Shown here one piece after another: positions 54,516-63,958 of a stretch of DNA of 64,000 nucleotides. The notes below the pieces were generated by a model that worked only from the letters and a program-made list of their open reading frames with translations, was not told the DNA's origin and made no database searches. This stretch comes from [Clostridium] innocuum (lineage in GTDB: Bacteria > Bacillota_I > Bacilli_A > Erysipelotrichales > Erysipelotrichaceae), in the NCBI GenBank assembly GCA_012317185.1, contig CP048838.1:3038001-3102000 (forward strand), given 5' to 3'. Every line of letters starts with the position of its first letter. Positions within the stretch are counted from its first letter, which is position 1. The position numbers were made by a program, and so were the translations under genes.

Positions 54516-56386
54516 GTCGAGTAGACAAGCGATTCACACCGCAAGCCCCTCACAGATCCGTACGTGCGCCTTTCACGCATACGGCTCCTCATAATAACTT
54601 TCACTTCTAGAATAACTTAACATATATCTTTGGTTTGGCTAGTGGATACACTTTCAGCATATCTGCAAATCCATCCCATGTGTAGCTTTTCATTTGACTT
54701 CGTCTGTTGAGTGCCTTGCATAGATACCGTTGTGTAAAGTGTAGAAAAGAACCAAGCTTCTTGATATTGAATGAAATACCATAGTATCTATAATGCCCTA
54801 TTAATTTCTTATTCAGCTTCGCTATTAGCTCTTTTACAGGTAAGTCGTTATTGGCATATAACCATTCTTTCATGGCTTTTAATTTTTGTGTATACTTTTT
54901 CCTACTGGTTTTCAGTTTTACACAGAAATTTCCATTCTTTTTACCCTTTCCACAGTAGAAGGTGAATCCCAGATAATCAAATGTCTCTGGTTTCCTATCT
55001 CCTCTTCGTTTACAGTTACTTTCTGCAAATCTTCCAAACTCAATGAGACGACTTTTGCTTTCCTCGAGTTCAAGATTGAATTTTCGTAGTCTTTCTTTCA
55101 ACAATGCATAGTATTTCTCCGCATCTGCTTTGTATTGAAATCCCGCAATAAAATCATCAGCATACATTGTTAGAAAACTCTTTCCACTTGTCTCTTTTAG
55201 TACCACAAATTTGAACCACAGTGCTAGTACATTGTGCATATAGATATTCGCTAATACCGGACTAATGATATTTCCCTGTGCTGAACCTTCCTCACTATCC
55301 TCAAAGACTCCTTCAGTTATTACACCAGCTTTTAAATACTTCTTTATCAGCCATAATAAATTCGTGTCTTTGATATATAGATTGAGAAATTTCATAAGCC
55401 ATTCATGGCTCATATGGTCAAAGAAACCTTTGATATCAGCGTCTACTACATAGTTAATCCAACCATTTTGTATTCTGTAATGGACTTTCTTTACAGCATC
55501 ATGACATCCTCTGTTTCTCCTAAATCCATACATACAGTTTAGAAATCTCGGCTCATATATCGCTTCTAATATCTTCTTTACTGCAAGCTGAACTATCTTA
55601 TCCTCATAGGATGCAATTCCTAGCGGTCTCATCTTGCCATTTCCTTTGGGTATATACACCCTTAAAGATGGTAATGGCTTGTAGGCCTTTTTCTTTAATC
55701 GTTCTACAAGATTTGTTATGTTTTCTTCCAGATGTTCCGCATACTCTGCTTTGCTCACTTTATCAACGCCCATTGCTTTATTACCATCTAATTCCTTATG
55801 ACACTGCAAAAGCATTTCCGCATTTATCAAGTGATACAGAGATGTAAACTCTGGCTTCGGCGTTGTTGCCGATATTTCCGCTATTCTCTCTAATTTCGTT
55901 CCCATCATTTCCTCCGTTCCTGAGCACGGTTGATGTGTCCTCAGAGAGATTGTTACCATGTAGCTCCCTTCCCTCCACTGGCATTACCCAGTTTCATCAG
56001 TACTATGAAGCTATCCGACTGCCTGCTTCCCATTCAACTTTCTCCATCTTCTAGTTGAAAGTTGTACTTGTTTCCAAGAGACAGCAGGCTCTCCCCAGTT
56101 GACAATAACCCACAATGTCAAGCATGATTGGCTCTTTGACCCCGCAGTGCCACACAATTCTTACCTTATCGACCTATGTGATATTGCTTTCCACAAGAAT
56201 TAACGTGTCAGCCCTCTGAATTTCAACATTTCGAGGCTCAATCGCATTGCAACCCTACTTGCTCGCTGTCTACGCTTCGCAATAATCATTACTGATTACC
56301 ACGCAAGACTCGCTACTGCTGGTTGGTTAGACCTTAAACAGACAGGATTTCCACCTGTTTGGTTCATTGCCCTTTGCTGGGCGCAC
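54516..56386 (-). mobile_element. Group II intron with encoded reverse transcriptase
   Basis: Minus strand. The 5' end is GTGCGCCCAGC at 56386, the group II boundary. Near the 3' end, domain V is visible at 54587-54554 (GAGCCGTATGCGTGAAAGGC then CGTACGGAT), followed by a domain VI-like stem and end CTCGAC at about 54516. About 1.87 kb in total, with the RT frame in domain IV. Exons: RelE remnant on the 5' side, small membrane peptides on the 3' side. The exact 3' base is uncertain by a few nucleotides. Confidence 0.85.
54607..55905 (-). CDS. ltrA: Group II intron reverse transcriptase/maturase
   Basis: About 433 residues, intact. RT blocks: KPLPSLRVYIPKGNGKMRPLG, VDADIKGFFDHMSHEWL, GSAQGNIISPVLANIYMHN, active site FLTMYADDFI near residue 248, and YLGFTFYCGKG; then the maturase (X/GIIM) domain HFTQRYLCKALNRRSQMKSY. 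No HNH endonuclease domain, so it likely uses replication forks for priming. I take the ATG 55905 after GGAGGAA; the longer frame upstream has no ribosome binding site. Confidence 0.93.
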   Translation of the reverse strand: MGTKLERIAEISATTPKPEFTSLYHLINAEMLLQCHKELDGNKAMGVDKVSKAEYAEHLEENITNLVERLKKKAYKPLPSLRVYIPKGNGKMRPLGIASYEDKIVQLAVKKILEAIYEPRFLNCMYGFRRNRGCHDAVKKVHYRIQNGWINYVVDADIKGFFDHMSHEWLMKFLNLYIKDTNLLWLIKKYLKAGVITEGVFEDSEEGSAQGNIISPVLANIYMHNVLALWFKFVVLKETSGKSFLTMYADDFIAGFQYKADAEKYYALLKERLRKFNLELEESKSRLIEFGRFAESNCKRRGDRKPETFDYLGFTFYCGKGKKNGNFCVKLKTSRKKYTQKLKAMKEWLYANNDLPVKELIAKLNKKLIGHYRYYGISFNIKKLGSFLHFTQRYLCKALNRRSQMKSYTWDGFADMLKVYPLAKPKIYVKLF

Positions 56387-56406
56387 AATTCTAATTTGTC
56401 TTTCGC

Positions 56407-56735
56407 TTACTGCTTCGTGTATTTGTTTAATTGTGTGTCAATATCTCGACCACCATACATTACACGAATTATGGTAACGACAGCATTCCCTGCATCTGGA
56501 ATGTAAAACACACAGTAATTATCTACAGGAATGATGCGCAGGCCTCGGCTGTGCCACGGCTCCTTTTCGTATCCAAGAAAACGCTCCGGCATCTGGTTAA
56601 GTCCCATGATGCTCTCCTCCAGTCGGTTAAGTTGACCTGCCGCATTTTCTGGGGACTGAAGTTCAAAAGCAATATCTTATAAATATTTCTAAGATCTCTA
56701 TCCGCCTGTTCTGAAATCTCAATTTCAAAGATCAT
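56407..56735 (-). pseudogene. RelE/ParE-family toxin, frameshifted
   Basis: ATG 56735 gives MIFEIEISEQADRDLRNIY, then a missing base near 56680 throws the frame; the expected continuation DIAFELQSPENAAGQLNRLE, MGLNQMPERFLGYEKEPWHS, LRIIPVDNYCVFYIPD and VTIIRVMYGGRDI follows in the next frame to 56407. Complete otherwise (about 108 residues). RelE toxins cut ribosome-bound mRNA; loss of the toxin would free the antitoxin from its usual duty. Confidence 0.85.
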
Positions 56736-57040
56736 AAATTATAATCCTTGCGGATATCTTCAAATATCTTACTTGCTGACTTTGTACGGCCAGTTTTCAT
56801 GTCCACATAACCTTTCTCTAATTCTTCATTTATCTGTTCTTCTGATAAAATGCTCATATCTAATGGTCTTGCAGAGGGGATTTTGACCTCAAACGGTAAT
56901 CCTCTGTGAAGTATAATTTGTTTATAAAACATGTTAATTGCATTTGATGCAGGAATGCCAAGAGCAGAAAGTATTCCCTCTGCCTGCTCCTTTACCTCCG
57001 GTTCAATTCTGGCATAGTGATTTTCTGATTTTGCTGCCAT
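56732..57040 (-). CDS. RelB/DinJ-family antitoxin
   Basis: About 102 residues: ribbon-helix-helix N-terminus AKSENHYARIEPEVKEQAEGILSALGIPASNAINMFYKQII and C-terminal toxin-binding tail. Overlaps the toxin start by four bases (ATGA), as usual. Start ATG 57040 follows AAAGGAG. Likely autorepresses the pair. Confidence 0.88.
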   Translation of the reverse strand: MAAKSENHYARIEPEVKEQAEGILSALGIPASNAINMFYKQIILHRGLPFEVKIPSARPLDMSILSEEQINEELEKGYVDMKTGRTKSASKIFEDIRKDYNL

Positions 57041-57058
57041 AGTTATCGCTCCTTTCAA

Positions 57059-57508
57059 AAACGTATTTCTTCTGTTATAGAATACTCACTTGTAAGCACA
57101 ATAGCAATACATTTTAAAGTTTTGCAGTCATTCATTAAAATCTGTCGAAGAATCACCTTTTTATACTCCATTATAATATCATCTGGAATAAATCATAAGT
57201 CACTGGATATGTTTTCACAGTTAAATCTGCAGCATTTCCTCACTTCTGTATTTTTCGTGAACATCTTCACCCTCCTTTCAGGCTCAACACCTAAAAATTC
57301 ATGAAAATATGACAGCCGTGCTTTTACGATTTTTTTAATCATCTCTTTTTGAAGCAAAAAAGAGTGAAATACCCTTTATTTATCGGGTTATTTCACTCTT
57401 GACAGTCGAACTACTGTCTCGACGGTTGTACCTCCACAAAAATGCCACTTCTAAATTTTTTCTGAAACTTCATATCCCAGTTTAGTGAGTTGAAATATCT
57501 CATTTCTA
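57059..57508. other. Spacer with decayed small frame
   Basis: On the minus strand an AAAGGAGGGTGAAG ribosome binding site precedes MFTKNTEVRKCCRFNC, which stops at a TGA after 23 codons although sensible codons (FIPDDIIMEYKK) continue in frame. Probably a broken small mobile-element gene. A terminator occupies 57355-57400. Confidence 0.35.
57355..57400 (-). terminator. Terminator after the DUF4062 gene
   Basis: Minus strand AGAGTGAAATA pairs with TATTTCACTCT, with an inner CCC/GGG, followed by six Ts. Confidence 0.8.
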
Positions 57509-58360
57509 TTACCAACCGCCATTATCAACTGATTGTTTCGAAGTTCCTCCACAGCTGCTTTCCATATTGGCAACAGACTTACCAATCTTATCAATATTCA
57601 TTATCTTATTATTTGTTTGTATGTCTGTTCCTTCAAGCGAATCAATTACTAATATTTGACTGGCAGCATCTTTTGATGCCTCAATTAAAAGCTGCTTTGC
57701 TTCCTCTGATAATATTGGTATTCTCACTTCTTCTTTTTCTGCATTAAACATCACATCTATTTCTTCTTCAGAAATAGGTTCCCATTTCATTTGTGTTTGT
57801 TCAACTTTTTCCAAAATAGAATTTTGTATTTCTTTTAATTGATTTTGCAAATCTTGAATTCCACTAGAATCTTTCGCTGTCGCAATTGCCTGCTCTGCCT
57901 GATCAGCCCTTACCCATCCAGACATAGGTACATCATTTATAATTTCAGGTATTGCCATAGCAATCTTGTACTTTAATTCTACTTCATTAAAATAGAAATC
58001 TACTAACCTTCCCGCATCTTTAACGGTACTATGAAAATTCCTTACTCTTTCTCTTTCTTCATCTGTTGCTCCCATTTTAATCACAGGAAGCAAATCAATA
58101 TTTTGATGTAAAAATGCTAATGTAGGCATTTTCTTAGCGACAGCATACCTATATTCTTTTTCTGTATAACTTATATTTTCCTCAGGATCAATAGAACCAT
58201 ATTTCACTGCTACAATCAAAAGATAATAATCGCTCATATCAATCATCTTTTTAATGTATTCCCATTGACTCAATGAACTTGCTGGAAGTTGCTCCATTCC
58301 TACTGAAATACAATTCATATCAAGCAAGCAACTTATTGCTGTTTGTCTCTCTGTCTTCAA
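57509..58360 (-). CDS. DUF4062 domain protein, start codon missing or non-standard
   Basis: The product has the DUF4062 N-terminal fold: WEYIKKMIDMSDYYLLIVAVKYGS, SYTEKEYRYAVAKKMPTLAFLH, then a coiled-coil C-terminal half (IQDLQNQLKEIQNSILEKVEQTQ). The usual first strand, YQVIISSTYEDL, is encoded in frame upstream of 58360, but no ATG, GTG, TTG or CTG occurs between it and an in-frame TAA at 58420; the first normal start (TTG 58360) would delete that strand. So it is either mutated at the start or starts at a rare ATA/ATC. DUF4062 modules are found in TIR-like and NTPase signalling proteins, some linked to defence. Confidence 0.65.
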   Translation of the reverse strand: MKTERQTAISCLLDMNCISVGMEQLPASSLSQWEYIKKMIDMSDYYLLIVAVKYGSIDPEENISYTEKEYRYAVAKKMPTLAFLHQNIDLLPVIKMGATDEERERVRNFHSTVKDAGRLVDFYFNEVELKYKIAMAIPEIINDVPMSGWVRADQAEQAIATAKDSSGIQDLQNQLKEIQNSILEKVEQTQMKWEPISEEEIDVMFNAEKEEVRIPILSEEAKQLLIEASKDAASQILVIDSLEGTDIQTNNKIMNIDKIGKSVANMESSCGGTSKQSVDNGGW

Positions 58361-58425
58361 ATCTTCATATGTAGAACTTATGATTACTTGATATTTTCTT
58401 TCCTTTGAGTTTTCCGCTTACATTA

Positions 58426-59277
58426 TTACTCTATCATTCCGTTTTCCAATGTGGGTAAATTATTTAGGCTTACCTTTTCCAATGTCTGTAACTGCTGTAC
58501 TGCCAACAGTCGGAGTAATTCCATCCGCTCTTTTTGATTCTTTCCCTGATTAATCAGAACAGCGTTATAACTTTCCAAATTTGCCAGTACTAACAACTGA
58601 TTTAATGCTGCCGCATCTCTCATGTTTCCTTTTGCTGTTGGATTTTCATCTTTCCACTGCTTTGCTGTCTTGCCAAATAAAACAACATTTAACATATCTG
58701 CTTCATTAGCATAGGTATACACTACCTGTGCGGGTGTTAATTCCGGTGGAATCAAATTATCCTTAATTGCATCTGTATGTATCCTGTAATTCAGTTTGGA
58801 AATTACTCTGTTTAAATTCCAATTCAAAGATAATCGGCTATTCTCATCCGTCTTTAATCTCCTGTAGTCTTTCATAATGTATAACTAAAATTCAGGAGAA
58901 ATCCAAGTTGCAAAAGACATGGCAATATCACTATGAGCATATGTTCCTCCATAACGTCCCGCTTTTGAAACAATACCGATAGCATCTGTAGCTTCTATCC
59001 ACTTTTTGGGTGACATTGTAAATGCGTTTGCTCCTGCCTGTTTTCTAAACCCCTCGAATTCGAGGGGTTTAAAATCTGGATTATGCAGTCTTTCCCATAA
59101 TCCCAAAAATTCTATTACATCTCGATTTCTCATCCAATTTTGTATAACCGCTGTTGGATCATCACTTTTATATCGAGCTATGTCCGTTAATGAAATAAAC
59201 TCACTTTCAAAATTTGTTGTATAAATACCAATATCAATGCCTTTCGCATGAAGCGTTTCCTTAACTATTCTTCCCAT
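58426..59277 (-). pseudogene. KilA-N domain protein with one amber codon
   Basis: From about ATG 59277 the KilA-N DNA-binding domain reads FESEFISLTDIARYKSDD, NWMRNRDVIEFLGLWERLHN, FTMSPKKWIEATDAIGI, and HSDIAMSFATWISPEF, then TAG at 58887-58885, then LYIMKDYRRLKTDENSRLSL and a helical C-terminal part to 58426. The TAG sits where family members have Lys (EFKLYI). A single nonsense change; about 283 residues otherwise. KilA-N proteins are phage or island encoded and of uncertain role. Confidence 0.82.
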
Positions 59278-59356
59278 TGTCCCTCTTATAATCATATCAT
59301 TCGCTTTCTAAATACTCTGTCTATTTCTTTCTTAACTAATATCTTCTACTGAACAG

Positions 59357-59635
59357 TCATTCATTTTCATCTTTCAACATCTCCCGATATGCAACAATAT
59401 AAGACTTAATGCAACTCGGATAAGTATAGAAATACCTTCTGCACACCTTTTTATATAACTCCAACATTTTTTCATCACAGGCAAAGTCCAACAAATAATC
59501 AAGCAAATAGGATAATTCCTTTTCCGATACTTTTCGCCTACATACATCATCAACTAATGGAAGATAGATATCATAAGCTTTCTTATGGAGTTGCTTTATT
59601 TGTTCTGCTATTTGAAATATACTTTCTTCCATCAC
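59357..59635 (-). CDS. Small helical protein of mobile elements
   Basis: 92 residues, helical, with cysteines and Tyr-rich segments (SYLLDYLLDFACDEKMLELYKKVCRRYFYTYP). Overlaps the end of the upstream remnant by four bases. Similar small genes occur in conjugative elements of Firmicutes; function unknown. Confidence 0.5.
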   Translation of the reverse strand: MMEESIFQIAEQIKQLHKKAYDIYLPLVDDVCRRKVSEKELSYLLDYLLDFACDEKMLELYKKVCRRYFYTYPSCIKSYIVAYREMLKDENE

Positions 59636-60018
59636 ATCACCTCAAAATATTTAAGTGCAGCTTTTATAGCCTCTACTTTCTCTTTCGGCGGATGCTTTCT
59701 TGGTTGCTTCAACTCTTCTACTGCATTTGGAGCATCATACATTGTCAATCCCAAAGACCTTTTTACCTCTGCGATATACGCAGTATGTACCCTAAACCCA
59801 TATTTCTTTTCGACATATTCCTGTATCATTTTATATGTGATTTTCGGTTTCGGTTGGTATTTCTTTGCCCTCTCTGCAATTGCATCCAAAGGCATCTTCC
59901 CATTACCTTATCCAAATTCCACTTTTACATCTATATGGCTATCAGGTGATTTGTGGGACAAGAGTACTATCGTCTCAACGTGACTCGGATAATCGTAACT
60001 GCTGTAAGAAAGATACAT
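59632..60018 (-). pseudogene. C-terminal remnant of a mobile-element methyltransferase
   Basis: YDYPSHVETIVLLSHKSPDS, HIDVKVEFG, TAA stop, then MPLDAIAERAKKYQPKPKIT and FRVHTAYIAEVKRSLGL. The first block is the end of an RlmC/D-type (RNA m5U) methyltransferase domain; the second is the small helical tail often attached to these in Firmicute islands. The catalytic N-terminus is absent and an internal stop is present. Confidence 0.6.
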
Positions 60019-60344
60019 TTATCCCTTGTTGCTCAGTTTATTTTTTTGAATATTGCTTTTCATACAACTTTTTAAAATCACTTTTTTTCATGAACAGTTA
60101 AAGCATGGAAAATAGCAATTTTAATCAAAAATCAGATGAATTAACATTTAGTAGCAGTCACACCCCATTTTTGAGGATCTCAAATTTTGCCTATCAAAAA
60201 GAGGGAAATCTCCTTTTTGTATCGGATTATTTGCACTTTTATTTCCTTTGTAGCAGACACACGCATTCAAAACCGCTCGAGTGTTCATAACTGATATATA
60301 CTGGGTGCAGTTATCCCTTATAGAAAAATGGCATTTTCAAATTA
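60019..60344. other. Spacer
   Basis: 326 bp without a gene. A weak hairpin CAAAAAG...CTTTTTG lies at about 60187-60215 and could end transcription of the 60345 gene on the minus strand. Confidence 0.35.
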
Positions 60345-60635
60345 CTAGTTGCTATACTTATCTATAGCAGCTTTATAAACATTATTTACTTCATCAATAA
60401 TTTCATCTTTTCTTGAAATGAATTCAGAAAATTTATTCTCAATATTTTTGTACATAACATTATGAGCTTGATGATTAATTTTATCGGTTTCATATGCATC
60501 ATATTCGAAGTCTTCATCAAATGCCTTATTTATCAAATACAATAAATCTTCTTTAGTTATTTGATCTAATTCAATATAGTTATTCTCATTATTCATAAAA
60601 TATACTTTGTTATTTTCTACCTTGAAGTATTTCAT
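60345..60635 (-). CDS. Small acidic protein overlapping the PHP-ATPase gene
   Basis: About 96 residues starting MKYFKVENNKVYFMNNENNYIELDQITKEDLL, acidic and helical (DEDFEYDAYETDKINHQ). ATG 60635 lies inside the 3' end of the ATPase gene (26-bp overlap) with AAGGAAAAG upstream, so the two are coupled. No family is recognised; a regulator, antitoxin-like inhibitor or partner of the ATPase is the simplest idea. Confidence 0.55.
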   Translation of the reverse strand: MKYFKVENNKVYFMNNENNYIELDQITKEDLLYLINKAFDEDFEYDAYETDKINHQAHNVMYKNIENKFSEFISRKDEIIDEVNNVYKAAIDKYSN

Positions 60636-62640
60636 ATGTTCTTTTCCTTTCTTCAAATGTGTCAATTCCACCTTCCAAGCAATCCATTAAAACCATAAAG
60701 TTTTTAATTTCCTCACCTTCAACAGTTTTTAATGTACTTGAAGACGGATGTCCTCCATAAACTTTATACAATGGTTCAGAATCAATAATTTCCCTTTTTG
60801 TATAAATAATATAATTTGGTTTAATTGATTCTCCAACAGTATTATTATGAGTCACAACAAAAACAGGTATATCGCTTGCAACTTCTTTAATTAAACTATT
60901 AACACTACTATTTAAGAATAAATTATCAAAGGATGACTCTGGCTCATCAATTAATAACATATCGTATTTTTTTGCATCTGTTAATTCGTTTAGTAAGTTA
61001 AATTCCGATCTCTCTCCTCCTGAAACGTCTGCACCGTAACGATTTAAAATTTTATAGCTTAATTTAATAAACAACTTATAAAATTCCGTTTCTGGAACCG
61101 ATTGAATTTCTTTTAATTTACAAAGATATCCATATGGATTTGAAAAATGTTCATAAGCGTCAGCAAACGATACTCTCTTACCATATTCTGCGCCTACTGC
61201 TTTAGCATTTTCTAATACTTCGGTAGCTGCAATAATTTTAAAATCATATAAATCGCTACTTGCAATCACTTTAGGAGTTTTAATTAAGGTAACAATCTCA
61301 TTAAATTTTTTAATTTTTTGATCATCTATGTATAATTCTTTAAATTGACAATCTAGCGGTGCTGTAACACCTGTCTTAATACTTAAGGAGTCTTTTGTTA
61401 ATCTAACTATTTGATTAACAATCTCCTTCTTTTTATTTTCTAATGTATATTCTTTATATTTATCAATTAAAGCAAACAAGAGATTTCTTAGATTTTCTAA
61501 TGACAAATGTGTATCTATTATTGACCTATATTCAATATTAGTCATTAATAATTCTGTTGCCTCGATTAATTTCTGCAATGACTCCAACTCTTTTATAGAA
61601 TACTCTGTTTCTGTAAATAATTTTGTTTTTGAAAAAATATCTCTTTTTTCAAAATCAGCAGCGTATTTCTTTAACGAAGTAATGTATTTCTCAACTGTTT
61701 GAGTTTCTTCATTTCTATCTATCTTATTAACATCATCAACAACAACTTTAAATTCAGCCAAATAATCTTCAAATAATTTTGCCTTTTTTGTTTTTATTCT
61801 TTTTTTGAATGCTTCATCTTCCTTTTTTTCATCTTTTTCAATCAATGAAAACTGACGAATATATTTTACGTTCTTAAATGCTTTAGAAATGCTATTTAAA
61901 GTTACTGTTTTCCCAGAAGATCTTTCTCCTAGAATAACATTTAATCCAGTTGATGCACTAAATCCATTTTCTAAAATCTGAAATAATTCATTTCCATCTT
62001 GTAAACTCAAAGAAACTTTACTTTTATCGGAAAAACAAATCTTTAAATCACTCATTTTTAATTCTTCAGTATCAATATACATTTGTCTAAAAGAAAACTC
62101 TTCTATGCTATCTGATATTCTTTCATCACTAAATAAAACAGGAACTAATTTCTCAGTATCTTTAATACATTGATGAAATTTTTTCTCGGACTGAACTTCC
62201 CCACAAAATATATGTGGTTTTAATAACTCAATAAATTGTGGCTTTAATTCTGGTGATTTAATATAATGTGGAATAACTAAATATTTATCCAGAGAAGTAA
62301 ATATCCTTGTAAATTGATCAATAGTTAGGGTATCTTTAGGTGTTTTTATTAATTTCTCAACTGCTGAACATTTACTTATGAAATCTGCAATATCCTCATT
62401 CTCAGATATAAGTAGAATATGCCCATTTTCTAAATCTACCTCAATACCTGGAAATACAACTATATCTAATTCTTGTTTAATAAGTTTATATTGTTCATAA
62501 TCAAACAAATTATGATTAGTAATTGCAATACAATCTAATTTTCTAACACTTACATACTCTTTTAATTTCTCTAAAGAAAAATCAAACTCATAATCACTTA
62601 TACTTTGTTTAGTATGAATATGTAAATCTATCTTTTTCAA
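60610..62640 (-). CDS. PHP-domain/SMC-like ABC ATPase (candidate anti-phage protein)
   Basis: About 676 residues. N-terminal PHP phosphoesterase: IDLHIHTKQSISDYEF, CIAITNHNLFD, VVFPGIEVDLENG and LVIPHYI provide the His/Asp metal ligands (residues about 5-130). Then an SMC/RecN-like ATPase: Walker A LGERSSGKTVT (about 237-247), a coiled-coil insertion (about 270-460), signature VSGGERSEFNLLNEL, Walker B MLLIDEPESSFDN and VVTHNN. This PHP plus ATPase layout matches the TrlF-like family and the single-gene ppl defence type. Start is a TTG at 62640 after GAGAGG; no ATG is available. Lies in a mobile, defence-like neighbourhood. Confidence 0.8.
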   Translation of the reverse strand: MKKIDLHIHTKQSISDYEFDFSLEKLKEYVSVRKLDCIAITNHNLFDYEQYKLIKQELDIVVFPGIEVDLENGHILLISENEDIADFISKCSAVEKLIKTPKDTLTIDQFTRIFTSLDKYLVIPHYIKSPELKPQFIELLKPHIFCGEVQSEKKFHQCIKDTEKLVPVLFSDERISDSIEEFSFRQMYIDTEELKMSDLKICFSDKSKVSLSLQDGNELFQILENGFSASTGLNVILGERSSGKTVTLNSISKAFKNVKYIRQFSLIEKDEKKEDEAFKKRIKTKKAKLFEDYLAEFKVVVDDVNKIDRNEETQTVEKYITSLKKYAADFEKRDIFSKTKLFTETEYSIKELESLQKLIEATELLMTNIEYRSIIDTHLSLENLRNLLFALIDKYKEYTLENKKKEIVNQIVRLTKDSLSIKTGVTAPLDCQFKELYIDDQKIKKFNEIVTLIKTPKVIASSDLYDFKIIAATEVLENAKAVGAEYGKRVSFADAYEHFSNPYGYLCKLKEIQSVPETEFYKLFIKLSYKILNRYGADVSGGERSEFNLLNELTDAKKYDMLLIDEPESSFDNLFLNSSVNSLIKEVASDIPVFVVTHNNTVGESIKPNYIIYTKREIIDSEPLYKVYGGHPSSSTLKTVEGEEIKNFMVLMDCLEGGIDTFEERKRTYEILQGRK

Positions 62641-62807
62641 AAATAACAACCTCTCTTTCGCTAATTGTACTAATTTTATCTATATTATATCATTAAATAA
62701 TTTGATTTTATTCATTGCTTCTAAAATATTTAAAATTTTCATAACTGAAAAAAGAATTTGATTATTTTGCATAATTAAGTTCTTTTTTTAATTGAGAAAT
62801 CTATTCT

Positions 62808-63880
62808 TTATCGTACTGATGCACTTCCGACTTCTTTATGTACGATTGCTCCAAACTTGAAGTGAATATCAATCGATGCATCATCGAATACAATAATTTG
62901 TTCTACCATTTTTCTAATTAAGACATTATCAAATTGTTTTAAATTCATAATACTTTCATCTATATAATCCTTAATATTTTGTATGCGATCATCAGTTTTC
63001 TGATCATCTAACATTCTTTGCCGCATCCCTTGTAGTTCTCGTAATTGATTTGCATACTCAATTAGTTTTATATCTATATTCGAATCTTCTTCTAATCCAT
63101 TCATTCCTTCTGTTATCAATTCGTTCATCTTCAACTTTACTTCTTTTATTTGAGTATCCAATACACTCTTATCAATTTCTTCTCCTGTTCCTATCACCGA
63201 TTTAATATTATTCAACACAATCTTATTTATACTTTTTTCACTATTTTCCTTTTTTAGTTCATTCATTGCTAGCAATACATTTCTTTCAATATCCGTTTCT
63301 CGAAGTGTCGGAGAATTACAGTGCATCCCTTTTGTTATCGCTGATTTACATCGGTAAACAATTACTTTTTGTTCTCCTAATTTCCATGAAATTCTTCTGA
63401 ATGTATTGTTACATTCTGCGCATCTTAATAATTCAGATAAAACATATTTTCCATGTCTTACTTTTGACGAATGCTCACCATCAATACTGGTCGATATACA
63501 ATGGCTCTTTTTGCCATTTCTTCTTGAATCTTCATAAAAATATTTAATGGGAGTATTGCAGGCACTGATCCAATAGATTTATATTTCGGTTTCTCCCCTT
63601 TATTTTTTGCTCTCTGTTTGGTTAGAAAATCTGTTGTATATGACTTTCCCTGAATTGCATACCCTGCATACTTTCATTTCTTAAAATACTTCCTACTGTG
63701 CTAGCACTCCACCGATTTTTTCCTGTAACTGTTTTGATTCCACGCTTATCTAATTCTCTAGCAATTTCTTCCCAACTCATTCCTGATAAATATAACATAG
63801 CAATCAACCGTACAATCTTCGCTTGTTCTTCATTAATAACCAAATCTCCATTTTCATCTCGATCAAGGCCTATCTGCTTT
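62808..63880 (-). pseudogene. Large serine recombinase, truncated and frameshifted
   Basis: Minus strand, in successive frames: LDRDENGDLVINEEQAKIVR, MSWEEIARELDKRGIKTVTG (Recombinase domain), TDFLTKQRAKNKGEKPKYKS, LSELLRCAECNNTFRRISWK with YRCKS and HCNS (zinc ribbon), then the coiled coil DTQIKEVKLKMNEL and end IVFDDASIDIHFKFGA. Three frame changes are needed and the N-terminal catalytic Ser domain is missing. Such enzymes mobilise ICEs and IMEs; this is the dead integrase of the right-hand element. Confidence 0.88.
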
Positions 63881-63958
63881 TGCTACTTCTTTCGGTTGTT
63901 CTGTTGTACATCCTGCCAATAACATCAAGCATACACATAACAAGGTGAATCGTTTCAT
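63871..63958 (-). pseudogene. 5' fragment of a lipoprotein gene at the element junction
   Basis: ATG 63958 (GGAAGGAG upstream) gives MKRFTLLCVCLMLLAGC with a perfect lipobox, TTEQPKEVAKADRP and then a stop, as sequence passes into the recombinase remnant at about 63880. The lipoprotein body has been lost or lies elsewhere. Confidence 0.7.
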
